Shown piece by piece: positions 1 to 9,069 of a DNA stretch of 64,000 nucleotides. Position numbers and translations under genes: made by a program. Below the pieces are notes generated by a model. The model was not told the origin of the DNA. It was given only the letters and a program-made list of their open reading frames with translations, and ran no database searches. Source of the stretch: Acrocarpospora catenulata (GTDB lineage Bacteria > Actinomycetota > Actinomycetes > Streptosporangiales > Streptosporangiaceae); the NCBI RefSeq assembly GCF_018476525.1, contig NZ_JAHCST010000042.1, forward strand, positions 1-64,000, read 5' to 3'. Within the stretch, counting starts at the first letter, position 1. Each line of letters begins with the position of its first letter.

Positions 1-468
1 GCCCTTCCTCGTTGGGCGCTTGGCCAGTCGTTACCCCGCTCTTCACTCCGTACGCAGCCCGCGCCCCAGGCTCAGCGGTACCGGAGAAACCAAACCCGGA
101 CGAAACCTCGATACGCCGGGGCCCTGGCTGTTCATGTTGCGTATTGTGACGAAGCACATACGGCGATGAAGGGGAAATAGGGTTTCCTGCATGGGAGGAG
201 ACTTCACAAGAAGCTCCAGGCTCGCTCCTCCTTCGGGCTGTGACGCCGCAGCTTCCGAGCTCCTCAGGAAGCGTGCAGACGCTCCCTCTGCTGACGATTC
301 CCCACCGGACCGACAGACTGGTGGCAACATCGCAATGGGGTTCGGCGTGGAGCGCGATGATCAACCAGGCTCGCACCGAACTGACCGCGTAAATCTGCCG
401 AATTGGTCTTACGGACCAAGTGCAGTACAAGCGCCGTTCTAGCGCGCAGCCAGGCTCTGGGCGCAGCA
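1..468. other. No gene recognised (left edge)
   Basis: Short open frames exist on both strands, but none has a convincing ribosome binding site, recognisable domain or consistent codon bias. I see no gene here. Confidence 0.4.
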
Positions 469-1095
469 TCATGACGCATCATTGCCGAGTTCACTCAACA
501 ACTTGGCCGCTCTAGGGTCTGCAATTCCTGCCGCTCCTAGATACGCACGCACTGCTGCCTGGAATCGCTCGCGTACCAACCTTAGCTCAGGCACCGCTTC
601 AATATAGGCCCCATCACAAGTGATCATCCGATCCACCACTTCATCAGCGGCACGAACAAGGGCACGAGCAGCGTCCACTACAAGCTGATCAGCCAGAAGA
701 AAAAGTTCACCGACTAAAGCAGGCATTCTATTTAACGTCAAGTCAACGGCTACATCAAGCCCTTCCTCCCACCCCTTTAGCTCAGTAGCCGAGATAAGCT
801 CTGCAACGCCTGCCGGCGGGACATCGTGAAACTCCGTAAAACCTGCCCCATAAAGCTGATCAAACACACGGCGGGACGGGATTTTCGGGCCAAGCGCCAA
901 TTCTTCTATCTTAAGGGACGCGGCCACTAGCAACTTAAATACCTGAAATCTCTGCTCAACCCAATAACGCTCTCGCTCGAAATTTCGTCGCTCACGCTCT
1001 GCTTGGCGCTGAAATATCTGAGTAAATATAGCCGCCCCAAGCGTCCCACCTATCCCAATAAGTGCGGTGAGAACTTGCGCTACGGAGGCGTCCAT
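469..1095 (-). CDS. Hypothetical protein with N-terminal membrane anchor
   Basis: A 208-aa protein of unknown function. Residues about 5-27 form one hydrophobic, glycine/alanine-rich segment (LIGIGGTLGAAIF) that reads as an N-terminal membrane anchor. It is followed by a highly charged Arg/Glu stretch (about 28-48) likely to be helical or coiled coil, then a mostly helical domain. No catalytic motif is seen. The ATG at 1095 is used because the anchor follows it directly. The ribosome binding site is weak. Its DNA is noticeably more AT-rich than the genes further right, which suits horizontally acquired DNA. Small proteins of this shape are common hypotheticals in mobile regions. No function is assigned. 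Confidence 0.6.
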   Translation of the reverse strand: MDASVAQVLTALIGIGGTLGAAIFTQIFQRQAERERRNFERERYWVEQRFQVFKLLVAASLKIEELALGPKIPSRRVFDQLYGAGFTEFHDVPPAGVAELISATELKGWEEGLDVAVDLTLNRMPALVGELFLLADQLVVDAARALVRAADEVVDRMITCDGAYIEAVPELRLVRERFQAAVRAYLGAAGIADPRAAKLLSELGNDAS

Positions 1096-1471
1096 ACGAT
1101 CAAGGGTACTTAGCTAACGGGTTGTACGCCCGTCCAAAGGGCAGCCTCCGGCGGGACGCTCCGGCACCCGGTGATCGCCAAAGACCGCGCTCAGCGGCGC
1201 GGACCGCAGGTAGCTGAGGAAGGTAGCTGATCATCCGCCCGCCATCGACCCAGGACAAGCCGGGATGCGAGAATAAATGAACATCTCTCACATTAGACGT
1301 CTTTTGTCGTTTTCCGTTCCCGAAAGCCCCGATTGATCCACGGCGAGTTCAGGAAGGCTGAAAGATGAAGCAGGCCACGCCCGATCTCTGGGGCGTGGCC
1401 GATGGCTAGCGGACGGGGGCTTGGACCGCTGCCCGGCATCGTGGGCGGCGGTCCAGGTTCACTGATGTGGG
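1096..1471. other. Intergenic, nothing convincing
   Basis: A 63-codon minus-strand frame (1100-1291) ends just before the preceding gene, but it has no ribosome binding site and a low-complexity Arg/Pro-rich sequence typical of GC-rich noise. Confidence 0.35.
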
Positions 1472-1597
1472 TTAGCGGTGGGTAATCCACCAAATGGCCA
1501 GCTGGATCGGGGCGGCGGCCAGAGCTGCGGCCAGACCGCGTAGGGCGGCCATCAGCGCAATACGGGCCAGGCCGCGGTCGAGTCGTCGGTTGATCAT
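1472..1597 (-). CDS. Small hydrophobic protein, 41 aa
   Basis: A short minus-strand ORF found by eye. An ideal ribosome binding site (GAGGAGC) sits 5 bases before the ATG at 1597, and the frame runs 41 codons to TAA. The product begins MINRRLDRGLARIALMAALR and ends IWWITHR: a basic N-terminus, a helix rich in Ala and Leu that could cross or lie on the membrane, then a Trp-Trp pair. Tiny basic-hydrophobic proteins like this are common in actinomycete mobile elements, but I recognise no family. The strong ribosome binding site is the main support. Confidence 0.45.
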   Translation of the reverse strand: MINRRLDRGLARIALMAALRGLAAALAAAPIQLAIWWITHR

Positions 1598-1830
1598 AGA
1601 TGCTCCTCACGGTGACCCCCGCCTCTCGAGTGGGTGCGGGGTGTTGACCGTGATTGAGCCGGTACGGACGGTTTTCCGGTTCGCCCTTGCTGCCAACTGC
1701 TCAGCGGGCAAGCTGGTGACCTCGAAGGGCGTGAACAAAAGGCTTTCCGGCTACGGTACGGATCGGATCTGGATCCGGATTCTCCTGGCCGGGGTGGTGC
1801 CGTCGGCAGGGATATGAGTGGGAGCGCGGT

Positions 1831-4380
1831 GTGAATCAGCAGCAGGACGCTACGGCCCGCTACGCGGCCGCTTTACGCGCCCTTCACCAGGCGGCGGGCA
1901 AACCAACCGGCGCCATACTCAAGCGCCAAGCCGCCGCCCAACAACCGGCGCTGAAGCTGTCAGAGACGTCCTGGAGCGACTGGCTCAACGGCAAGAACGT
2001 CCCCTCCAACGCCCAACTCGCTCAGTGGGTGATCACCTACCTGGCCGCGCGCACCCGCACCACCGCACCCGACTACGTTCCAACCCCTCCGGCTGCGTGG
2101 GAGGCTCTGCGCCAACAAGCGCTGACCGAACGCCGCCGGGGAACAGGTGCAGGCGGCCGCCCCCACGCCCTCCGCCCCGCGCGGCCCACACCGCTCACCG
2201 ACGACGCGACCCCCGCCTCCCACGGCTTAGAGGGACTGATACACGTTCATCAGGGGCTGCCTCGTCACATGGGCGTGCATAAACCCATCGACGTGCCTGG
2301 CGCAACCACCGACCTGCCCGCCTATATCTCTCGTGACATCGACATCGGCCCCCGTAGTGTCCGCACCCTGATCCGTGCTGCCGCCGACAGCGGGCAGGGC
2401 GGGATGGTGCTACTGGTCGGCGGCTCCTCGGCGGGCAAGACCCGCTGTGCATATGAGGCCATCACCGCCGAAGTGCCGGACTGGTGGCTGCTTCACCCCG
2501 ACAGCGCTGACCACATTGCCAAGGCCGCAGCCGCGCGTCCGGCGCGGCTGGTGGTATGGCTGGATGAACTCCAGCGCTATCTACCTGCCTTGACCGCAGC
2601 GACCGCCCGCCGCCTCATGTCAAGCGGCGCGGTACTGGTAGGCACGTTGTGGCCGGACCGCTACACCGCCTACACCACCAGGCCAGCCGGTGGCCAGCCC
2701 GATCCCTACGCTCTTGAACGTGAACTGGTCGGCTTGGCCGAGGTAATCGACGTCGCAGACAACTTCACTTCTGCCGAGCGCGCCCGTGCCCAAAAAATCG
2801 CCGAATCCGGCGATGCACGCATCACCTTGGCCTTAAAGTCCACCGATTACGGGTTGACCCAGGTCATCGCCGCTGCCCCACAACTGATCCAGCGATGGAG
2901 AAATGCCGCCGCCGCCGAAGCCGGCCCCTATGCCGCAGCAGTTCTGAACGCAGCAATCGACGCCACCCGCTTGGGCGTCCGCTCACCGTTGACCACCGAC
3001 CTACTGCGCGCGGCCGCGCCTGGCTACTGCACCCTGCGCCAGCGCGCGACAGCACCATCGAACTGGTTTGAGGTCGCACTGGCGTATGCCACCACCACTC
3101 TCAATGGCGCGGCCTCCGCCTTGGCCCCCACCGCGCCGCCTGGCCCCATCGATCAGATGGGACAGATCCACGGCTACCTAGTTGCCGACTACCTTCAGCA
3201 GCAGGCTGGCGCCGAGCGCCGCTGGGCTATCGCGCCAGGGTCGCTGTGGCGGGCGCTGACCACCCATCTCACCGACGCTGACGATCAGCGGCTCGCCGCA
3301 GATGCGGCGATGAGTCGGTTGTTGTACTGCTTTGCCGAGCCACTATTTGCGGCGGCCGCCGACTCCGGCCGTGAACTGGCTGGCGCAGAGAATATCCTGC
3401 ACCGTCTATACGCCCAGCAACAGCTGGCCCTTCTGCTGCACAAACAAGTCGACACCGACCGGCTCCAAGCCCGCTCTGACGCAGGCGACCTGCACGCCCG
3501 CGAGCAACTGGCCCTTCTGCTGCGCGAACAGGGCGACGCCGACCGGCTGCGAGCCCGCTCTGACGCAGGCGACTTATACGCTCGCGATCAACTAGCAGAG
3601 CTGCTACGCGAACAAGGCGACGCCGACCGGCTCCAAGCCCGCTCTGACGCAGGCGACTTATACGCTCGCGATCAACTAGCAGAGCTGCTACGCGAACAAG
3701 GCGACCTCGACCGGCTCCAAGCCCTCGCCGACGCCGACGCCAATACCAACGACTGGCACGCCTACGAACAACTGGTCATGCTGCTGCACGAACGCGGCGA
3801 CCTCGACCGGCTCCAAGCCCTCGCCGACGCCGGCGACCGGTACGCCCTCGACCACCTAGCCGAGCTGCTGAGCGAACGCGATGACCTAAACGGCCTCCAA
3901 GCCCTCGCTGACGCCAAAGCCGACGACTGGGTCGTCCGCACTTACTTAGACGCGCTGCTGCACAAACGCAACTACTTTGCCCGGCTGCAAGCCGTAGCTG
4001 AGACTAACTCCGACGCTGGCCACCGGGTCTCCAGCCGACAGTTGGCCGAACTGCTTCGTAAACAGGGCGACCTTGACCAGCTGCAAGCCCTCGCAGACGA
4101 GAACGCCAACGACTGGATGGTCCGCCACCAACTGGCCGCGCTACTGCGAGAACGCGGGAACCTCGACGATCTCCAAGCCCTCGCCGATGCTGGCGACCGA
4201 CAGGCCCGCGACCAGCTGGTGGAGCTGCTGTGGGAACGCGGCGACGCTGACGAACTCCGGGTCCGCGCCCTGGCAGGCGACACGTCCGCTGCCCGTCACT
4301 TGGTCGATGCTCTTCGGAAAAGTGGCCGGGCGGAGGAGGCAGAGCGCGTGCGGCGGTTCGGGTTACCAGCTCCGGAGTGA
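1831..4380 (+). CDS. P-loop (STAND-like) ATPase with N-terminal HTH-like region and C-terminal 28-residue repeats
   Basis: An 849-aa protein starting at GTG with GGGAG six bases upstream. Residues about 5-75 look like the helical XRE-like region that opens many actinomycete regulators. A P-loop ATPase follows: Walker A GGSSAGKTR (197-205) and Walker B LVVWLDEL (240-247). Residues about 530-835 are at least ten copies of a helical-hairpin repeat of about 28 residues (DRLQALADAGD then a QLAELLRERGD-like half). This sensor-like array after an NTPase is the layout of STAND/NLR proteins, which serve in signalling and in anti-phage defence. I infer a stress or invader sensor; no effector domain is evident. 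Two neighbouring DNA repeats are almost identical, indicating recent expansion. Confidence 0.7.
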   Translation: MNQQQDATARYAAALRALHQAAGKPTGAILKRQAAAQQPALKLSETSWSDWLNGKNVPSNAQLAQWVITYLAARTRTTAPDYVPTPPAAWEALRQQALTERRRGTGAGGRPHALRPARPTPLTDDATPASHGLEGLIHVHQGLPRHMGVHKPIDVPGATTDLPAYISRDIDIGPRSVRTLIRAAADSGQGGMVLLVGGSSAGKTRCAYEAITAEVPDWWLLHPDSADHIAKAAAARPARLVVWLDELQRYLPALTAATARRLMSSGAVLVGTLWPDRYTAYTTRPAGGQPDPYALERELVGLAEVIDVADNFTSAERARAQKIAESGDARITLALKSTDYGLTQVIAAAPQLIQRWRNAAAAEAGPYAAAVLNAAIDATRLGVRSPLTTDLLRAAAPGYCTLRQRATAPSNWFEVALAYATTTLNGAASALAPTAPPGPIDQMGQIHGYLVADYLQQQAGAERRWAIAPGSLWRALTTHLTDADDQRLAADAAMSRLLYCFAEPLFAAAADSGRELAGAENILHRLYAQQQLALLLHKQVDTDRLQARSDAGDLHAREQLALLLREQGDADRLRARSDAGDLYARDQLAELLREQGDADRLQARSDAGDLYARDQLAELLREQGDLDRLQALADADANTNDWHAYEQLVMLLHERGDLDRLQALADAGDRYALDHLAELLSERDDLNGLQALADAKADDWVVRTYLDALLHKRNYFARLQAVAETNSDAGHRVSSRQLAELLRKQGDLDQLQALADENANDWMVRHQLAALLRERGNLDDLQALADAGDRQARDQLVELLWERGDADELRVRALAGDTSAARHLVDALRKSGRAEEAERVRRFGLPAPE
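3420..4340 (+). repeat. Tandem 84-bp coding repeats
   Basis: In-frame tandem repeats inside the P-loop ATPase gene. The unit is 84 bp (28 codons), for example gacttatacgctcgcg at 3571 and again at 3655. The first copies are nearly identical and later ones diverge, with some units lengthened. The array could change length by recombination. Confidence 0.8.
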
Positions 4381-5014
4381 AGTCTGTCGATGGCGGAATT
4401 TTATAGCTGGTGCCAGCCACCCGCGCAGTCCCGCCACGCAGGCCTATCGGAAGAAGTGGACAACTCGCCATTGTCACGCCCGCACACCGCCGCGAGCGTG
4501 ACACCGAACATGCATCGGGCTCCCGGCGCCCGCGAGTCCAAACGCGAGCCTTCCCACCAGCCCGACCGCCACCGCTTCCGCCCCTTTCGCTAGGTCGGCA
4601 GGTCCGAGGTGCAAAGACACCGCGCCTCTCCTGATCCCTCTGGACAGGGTCCCCACGACCCAAATCTGGCCAAATGCGGTCATTTAAGACCCTGGACCTT
4701 AATGTCGGCCGAGGGCTCCATCTGACACCTGCCCAATGGAGAGGCCCGCCTAGATGAGCTGAGCGTTTAGGCTGGTCAGCACCGCATCGTGAGCCGCAGG
4801 GGATGCGTGCTTCCTAACCCAATGCCGCCCCACGATTCGCCCTGGGCCGATCGAACGGTTAGCCGCAGTGACCATCCCCCCGGACACCGACCAATTGCGG
4901 AGCCAAGACCAGCTTCCACGTACGAGGATTCGCGTACGCAAGGTGGCCAGGTCGTGCCATGCGTCAGGTTCGAGGGCCTCGAATCTGTGACCGATGTTGC
5001 CGTTGACGGCTGGG
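4381..5014. other. Intergenic, no gene recognised
   Basis: This gap lies between two convergent genes. Overlapping short frames on both strands lack ribosome binding sites and domain signals. Confidence 0.35.
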
Positions 5015-5893
5015 TCAGCGGCCGATCCCGCGGACCAGTGTGGATAGGAATCGAATCGAGTCCTCGACGCGGTGCTTGATCGTGCGAAGGGTGGGGATGT
5101 CGAAGCGTCCTGCTGTGCCGTGTGTGCCCTTGTTGAACTGAGAGAACAGGTTCATCACGTCGTTGACGTTGGTCTCTATGAAGTCGCCCAGGGCCTCGTA
5201 GCCGACACCGTTCTGATCGAGCAGGTAACCGATCTTCTCGCGCCGCGCAACCGCCTTGCCGTCCGGTCCTCGCTCGCAGCTCGGTTTGGCCTGCAGCACT
5301 GCGGCGTCGGGAGCCTTCATGTTGATCAGTTCCACGATGACCTCGCGAGCGCTGGTGCAGAAGTGTCGCGCAGCGTCGGGGTTTCGCGGATTGATCGCGA
5401 AGAGGGCGCCCTCCCAGCGGTTGTGCAGGTCTTGTGACAGAGCGGACAGTTCGTCGTTGAGTGACGTTTCCTCGGTCTCCTCCACATCGGCGGCCGTCTC
5501 GCCCAGAAGGGCGTTAGCGACATGCGCGCTGTTGGCCGTCTCGGCTTCCGCCAAGTCGGCCAGCTCTTGCCCGCGCTCGTTCCACAGCGCGGACTGCTCG
5601 TCGACGTGGGAGTACGCGGTGTGCAGCGCGATGGTGGAGGCCTGCACCGTGACGTAGCGGGTCGTCGAGCGCTGGCGGTTGAGTCGCGCGATCTCGGTGT
5701 TGAGCCGCTGTCGATTGGAACGCACGCGCGCGTTGTACGCGCGTACGTCGCGGTTGTAGTCGTCGATGGCCTGCTTCACCTTGCGGTTGTGTGCCGCAGC
5801 GTCGCGGTTGTACTTGTCGACGGCCTGCTTCAGCTTACGGTTGGCGTCGCCGACCATGCGCTTGAACTGGGCAGGGGTGACCTTTCGTGGCAA
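5015..5893 (-). CDS. Coiled-coil protein with conserved C-terminal domain, possibly pPIWI-associated nuclease type
   Basis: I choose the TTG at 5893 because GGAGG lies five bases before it; an upstream TTG at 5911 lacks this. The product is 292 aa. Residues about 8-75 are a long charged helix with repeating YNRxV and YNARV blocks, a clear coiled coil. The C-terminal part (about 160-290) carries HFCTSAREVIVELI, KAPDAAV and a conserved GTHG. From memory this pattern resembles the domains described as predicted pPIWI-associating nucleases found next to prokaryotic defence genes, but I cannot verify that here. No Argonaute/PIWI gene lies nearby. It is a lone gene in accessory DNA. Confidence 0.55.
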   Translation of the reverse strand: MPRKVTPAQFKRMVGDANRKLKQAVDKYNRDAAAHNRKVKQAIDDYNRDVRAYNARVRSNRQRLNTEIARLNRQRSTTRYVTVQASTIALHTAYSHVDEQSALWNERGQELADLAEAETANSAHVANALLGETAADVEETEETSLNDELSALSQDLHNRWEGALFAINPRNPDAARHFCTSAREVIVELINMKAPDAAVLQAKPSCERGPDGKAVARREKIGYLLDQNGVGYEALGDFIETNVNDVMNLFSQFNKGTHGTAGRFDIPTLRTIKHRVEDSIRFLSTLVRGIGR

Positions 5894-6436
5894 TTCAACC
5901 TCCGCGAGCAACGATAACGCCAGACGTACGACACAAACGGCGGGTAGCGCCGAGGTCCTTCCTATTTTCTGCGTCGCTCAGGATAGCTCTCCGGGCCGAC
6001 AGCCCGGCCCCCACTATCGAGCGTGAGCGAACAAATCAGGACCACCTGCGATTCCAGAAGCTCCGATTTGCCCATCTGCGTAGCCAACCGACCAGATCGT
6101 GCCTGACATCCCACGACGTACAAATCGTCCTGCACGCCCTAAGCCAATGTCGGTGCCCGTGTCCCCACCCGTTGTCGACGCCGCAGGACGATTGCGTCCT
6201 GGGCCTCCTGCACCCCAGTTCGCCCCGTTCCAAACGGACGTACCAAGGTTCGCTTGAGGCGCCTTCGCCACCGGAGCGCCCCGCGATACGCCACCAGGTG
6301 TTGGCTGGGATCGGGCGACTTCGGGGTGAGTGGCCGGGTGCGACGATGCCGGTCGCCGGGGTTGCCGCGGTGGCAGCCAAGCGGGTTACGGCGGTGGCCT
6401 GTGTCCGGTCTGTCGTCTGCCGAGGCCGGGGCGGGT
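5894..6436. other. Intergenic, no gene recognised
   Basis: No frame has a ribosome binding site and plausible codon use. The region probably includes the promoter of the leftward gene starting at 5893. Confidence 0.3.
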
Positions 6437-6468
6437 GGGGCCCTTTCCTGTCTGTACGGGAAGGCCCC
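6437..6468 (-). terminator. Hairpin terminator downstream of the DUF6461-like gene
   Basis: An inverted repeat with arms GGGGCC-TTTCC and GGGAAGGCCCC around a 9-base loop lies just past the stop of the minus-strand gene at 6482. The GC-rich stem without a long T-run is typical of actinomycete terminators. Confidence 0.5.
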
Positions 6469-6481
6469 TTTCCGTGGCTGC

Positions 6482-7066
6482 TCAGCTGTGTGATGAGGGC
6501 TCTCCCTCGGTTTGGACGGTGCCCCACCTGAATGTGAGGCCCTTCAGGAGTTCCTCGGTCGGCCTGATTCCGGTCAGGTGTTCGATGAGGAGGAACGCCG
6601 GTCCTCTGTAGAGGCGGGGAATCGACGGGTAGAGCTTGTCGATCTCGTCGATGACGTCGGCGAGTTCGGCGGGGGGATCCATGACGAAGGCGTCGTCGCC
6701 TCCGTAGAGGTATTTGATTTCGCCGTCTTCGCACCAGTAGAAGTCGTCGGTGTCCTCGACGCCGAGCGCGGTGTGGAAGACGAGGCGAGTTCCTTCGGAG
6801 AGCCGCGTGAGCAGTTCTTCCTCGATGCCGATCCAGTCGGGGTAGAAGATGATGCTCCAGTCACCTACGGAGGCGACTCCGAGGGGTTCCCCCCGGCGTG
6901 GCCAGTTGTCGGGTTCGTCAGGCAGGCGGGCGGGTTCGAAGGCTGCGTAGTGGCCGCCGAGGCGAGCCACGGCCTGTTCGGGAGTGGTGCGGAGGTAGAT
7001 GAAGCCGTAGCACTCCTCGCCGTATTCGCCGGAGAGCCAGGAGACGTCGATGGGCTGCATGATCAT
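6482..7066 (-). CDS. DUF6461-like hypothetical protein
   Basis: About 194 aa, starting at MIMQPIDVSW (7066). An upstream in-frame start at 7204 would add a Cys/Arg/His-rich stretch that does not look coding. The opening pattern (YGEECYGFIYLR then PEQAVARLGG) and the later single WSIIFYPDW strand resemble the DUF6461 family, common in Streptomyces and relatives and linked by many genomes to contact or immunity-type loci, with no known activity. The protein is acidic and soluble, with no signal peptide. It is a single gene, separated from its neighbours, with a hairpin just after its stop. Confidence 0.55.
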   Translation of the reverse strand: MIMQPIDVSWLSGEYGEECYGFIYLRTTPEQAVARLGGHYAAFEPARLPDEPDNWPRRGEPLGVASVGDWSIIFYPDWIGIEEELLTRLSEGTRLVFHTALGVEDTDDFYWCEDGEIKYLYGGDDAFVMDPPAELADVIDEIDKLYPSIPRLYRGPAFLLIEHLTGIRPTEELLKGLTFRWGTVQTEGEPSSHS

Positions 7067-7392
7067 GTCGTCATGGTGACAGCCGCTACCGACAGAAACG
7101 TGCCGCCCCGGGAGCGCAATCAACTTATCTCGCGGCCTGTGCTGTACATGCTCGCATTTCCCCCCCGTGGCCTGCTCGTCGAGGCAACGACAGTAGGAGC
7201 GCACCGGGGCCGACCGCAGCCATCAGAAGGCGACCGTAACCATCACAGCCGGCAGGTCACAGGCTTACCGCCTTGGAGGAAATCTCGCCCCAAGTGTGTC
7301 TCTGCCCAATGCTCGCCCAACCGATCGCTCAAGGCCGACCACGAATGACGTATTCGCTGGTCAGAGACTTGTCGGCGGACGTGTGAGGGTGC

Positions 7393-7432
7393 GCTTCCTA
7401 AACCTGGTGTCGTAGGTTCGATTCCTACCGGG
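7393..7432 (+). repeat. Left attachment-site copy (3' half of tRNA-Arg)
   Basis: A 40-bp sequence starting gcttcctaaacc and ending ttcctaccggg is identical to 25443-25482. It contains the anticodon loop TTCCTAA (CCT), variable loop and T-arm of a tRNA-Arg, but no 5' half lies upstream. The adjoining integrase frame ends inside it. This is the classical form of an att core left by a tyrosine integrase. Confidence 0.85.
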
Positions 7433-8320
7433 ACGGCCAACCTGTGACATCGGTTCTGAGAGCGGCGTCCAGGATATCCCCGAGCTCGCTGCCGTGCTGC
7501 GGGGACGAGATGGCCGTAGATCTTGTAAGTGATCTCAATGCTTTGGTGGCCGAGCCAGCGCGACACATCGGTGATCGGGATTCCCGCGGTCAGGGCGGTT
7601 GAGGCGAAGCAGTGCCGGAGCGAGTGGGGCGTGAATTCGGCCGGCAACCCCGCCTTGGCGACGGCGCGTGTGAAATCCTCCTGGTAGGTCCGGCGAGTCA
7701 CCAGGGGCTTGCGTCGTCCCCCGAACAGGTACCCCTGGGCGCCGTCCCGTGATCGGCGAGGTGCTTGTCGATCACCTCCGACACGTACTGCGGTAGCGGT
7801 ACATCGCGGTATTCGCCTTTTGTGCGGAACTTCAGCGGGCGGAGCCGTGCCTTCGTGTCCACCTGCTCCTGCACCCGCAGTGTCCGGCCATCCGATAGGC
7901 GGCAGGCCCTTTTTCACGGTCAGCGCCTCGCCGATCCGAAGCCCGCAGCCGAGCATCAGCCAGACCGTCGCGGCCCAGTCCGCAGGCAGCCCCCAGCGAG
8001 CGCCTCCACCGATCAGGATCGGGAAGGATGAACTCCTTCGTGTGCACCACTGCGGGAAGCTCGATGCGGACGCAGGGTGACTCGGCGAGTTTCTTGTCAC
8101 GGACCGCCTCGTTGAAGATCGCGTTCACCACCAGGTGAGCTAAGTTGATCCGGCTGGCTCCCAGGCCTTTGCGCCGCATGGCCGTCACCAGGTTCTTGAT
8201 GTCCTGACGGCGGACCAATGCTGAGAGACTTGCCGCCGAATGCGGGAAGAATGTGGATCCGCAGCACCGACTCGTAGGCCTCCACGCTGCTGTCGGCGAT
8301 CAGGCTGGGAGACATGCCCG
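7425..8320 (-). pseudogene. int: Tyrosine site-specific integrase, frameshifted
   Basis: Pieces of one integrase are spread over all three minus frames. From the N-terminal side: a core-binding start (SVEAYESVLRIHILPAFGGK, about 8230-8290), then KNLVTAMRRKGLGASRINLA and VVHTKEF (8218-8030), then the catalytic part with LMLGCGLRIGEAL, TPHSLRHCFAST (the HxxR box) and the tyrosine in EITYKIYGHL. Removing one G from the GGGG run near 7466 extends the C-terminus to ILDAALRTDVTGWPSR followed by a TAG at 7425-7427, inside the att core. At least four frame breaks separate the parts, so it cannot encode an active enzyme unless the sequence carries errors. It identifies the element bounded by the 40-bp repeats. 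Confidence 0.85.
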
Positions 8321-8329
8321 CACAGCTGG

Positions 8330-8903
8330 GTGGTCCGCTACCGGGCCGATGGCGGGCGCACCGGCGGACAGCGGGAGCGGAGCTTCGGTGGTCAGCCGCG
8401 ACCCCTCCGGCCACGAGCAGGCGGTCACCGTCGATCGGATCGTGTCGGCGACCGGCTACCGCCCGGACCACGCCATCGCCTCGGAACTGCGCCTGGACCT
8501 CGACCCGATCCTCGGCTCCACCCGCCAGTTGGCTCCGCTGATCGACCCCAACCAGCACTCCTGTGGCACCGTCCCCGCCCACGGCGTCGACGAACTCGCC
8601 CACCCCGAGCCCGGCTACTACGCCGTCGGCGTCAAGAGCTACGGCCGCGCCCCGACCTTCCTGATGGCCACCGGCTACGAGCAGGTCCGCTCGGTGGCCG
8701 CCGCGCTGGCAGGCGACTGGGAGGCGGCCCACGACGTGCAGCTCGACCTGCCCGCTACCGGTATCTGCTCCTCCGCGCTCGCCGAGGCCCAGGAGCAACG
8801 AGTCTGCCTGGCCACCGTGATCAGCGGCGGCCTGCTGAGCACCCCGCTCGCGCTGACGACCGTGTCCGCCTCGGCTTCGGCCGAGGACGGCTGCTGCGGC
8901 TGA
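8330..8903 (+). pseudogene. C-terminal part of an ArsO-like flavoprotein monooxygenase
   Basis: A frame ending at 8903 encodes about 170 residues of the C-terminal half of a flavin-dependent oxidoreductase: VDRIVSATGYRPDHAIASEL, SCGTVPAHGVDELAHPEPG, YAVGVKSYGRAPTFLMATGYEQVRSV. The ATGYRPD strand is the usual NAD(P)/FAD-binding class signature. The sequence resembles the flavoproteins of actinomycete arsenic-resistance operons (ArsO). The FAD-binding N-terminus is missing, replaced by the integrase N-terminal region. The C-terminus includes a Cys-Cys-Gly end. It is a deletion remnant, not a functional enzyme. Confidence 0.65.
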
Positions 8904-8937
8904 GCCGTAAGCACACCAGGAAGGAAGAGCACGAAAG

Positions 8938-9069
8938 ATGTCCGAGGCGAACGCCGCGGCCCAGGAGGTGCTGGACTTGCTCTGCGGCCATAGCTCGCTG
9001 GACACCAACCGCTTGGACGAGGATCTGAAAGGCTGCCCCCTCATCGGCAGCTCCGGACGGGCCGTATGA
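8938..9069 (+). CDS. 43-aa protein in arsenic-operon remnant
   Basis: A small ORF with a good ribosome binding site (AGGAAGG, 12 bases before ATG) encodes 43 residues beginning MSEANAAAQEVLDLLCGHSS and ending LIGSSGRAV. It sits between the ArsO-like remnant and the MFS remnant, and its stop overlaps the next start (ATGA), so it was once translated as part of that operon. It contains two cysteines (CGH and GCP). I do not know this family. It may be a full small protein or a shortened one. Confidence 0.4.
   Translation: MSEANAAAQEVLDLLCGHSSLDTNRLDEDLKGCPLIGSSGRAV

Noticed and set aside
1100-1291. A 63-codon minus-strand gene before the membrane-anchored hypothetical
   Set aside because: No ribosome binding site and a biased composition.
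3420-4340. A CRISPR array in the repeat-rich region
   Set aside because: The repeats are 84 bp, contiguous and in frame with a protein.
6014-6734. Long arginine-rich frames on the minus strand
   Set aside because: They overlap the DUF6461-like gene and have the Arg/Pro composition of GC-rich shadows.
7393-7440. A tRNA gene at the left repeat
   Set aside because: Only the 3' half is present; no 5' acceptor or D-arm precedes it.
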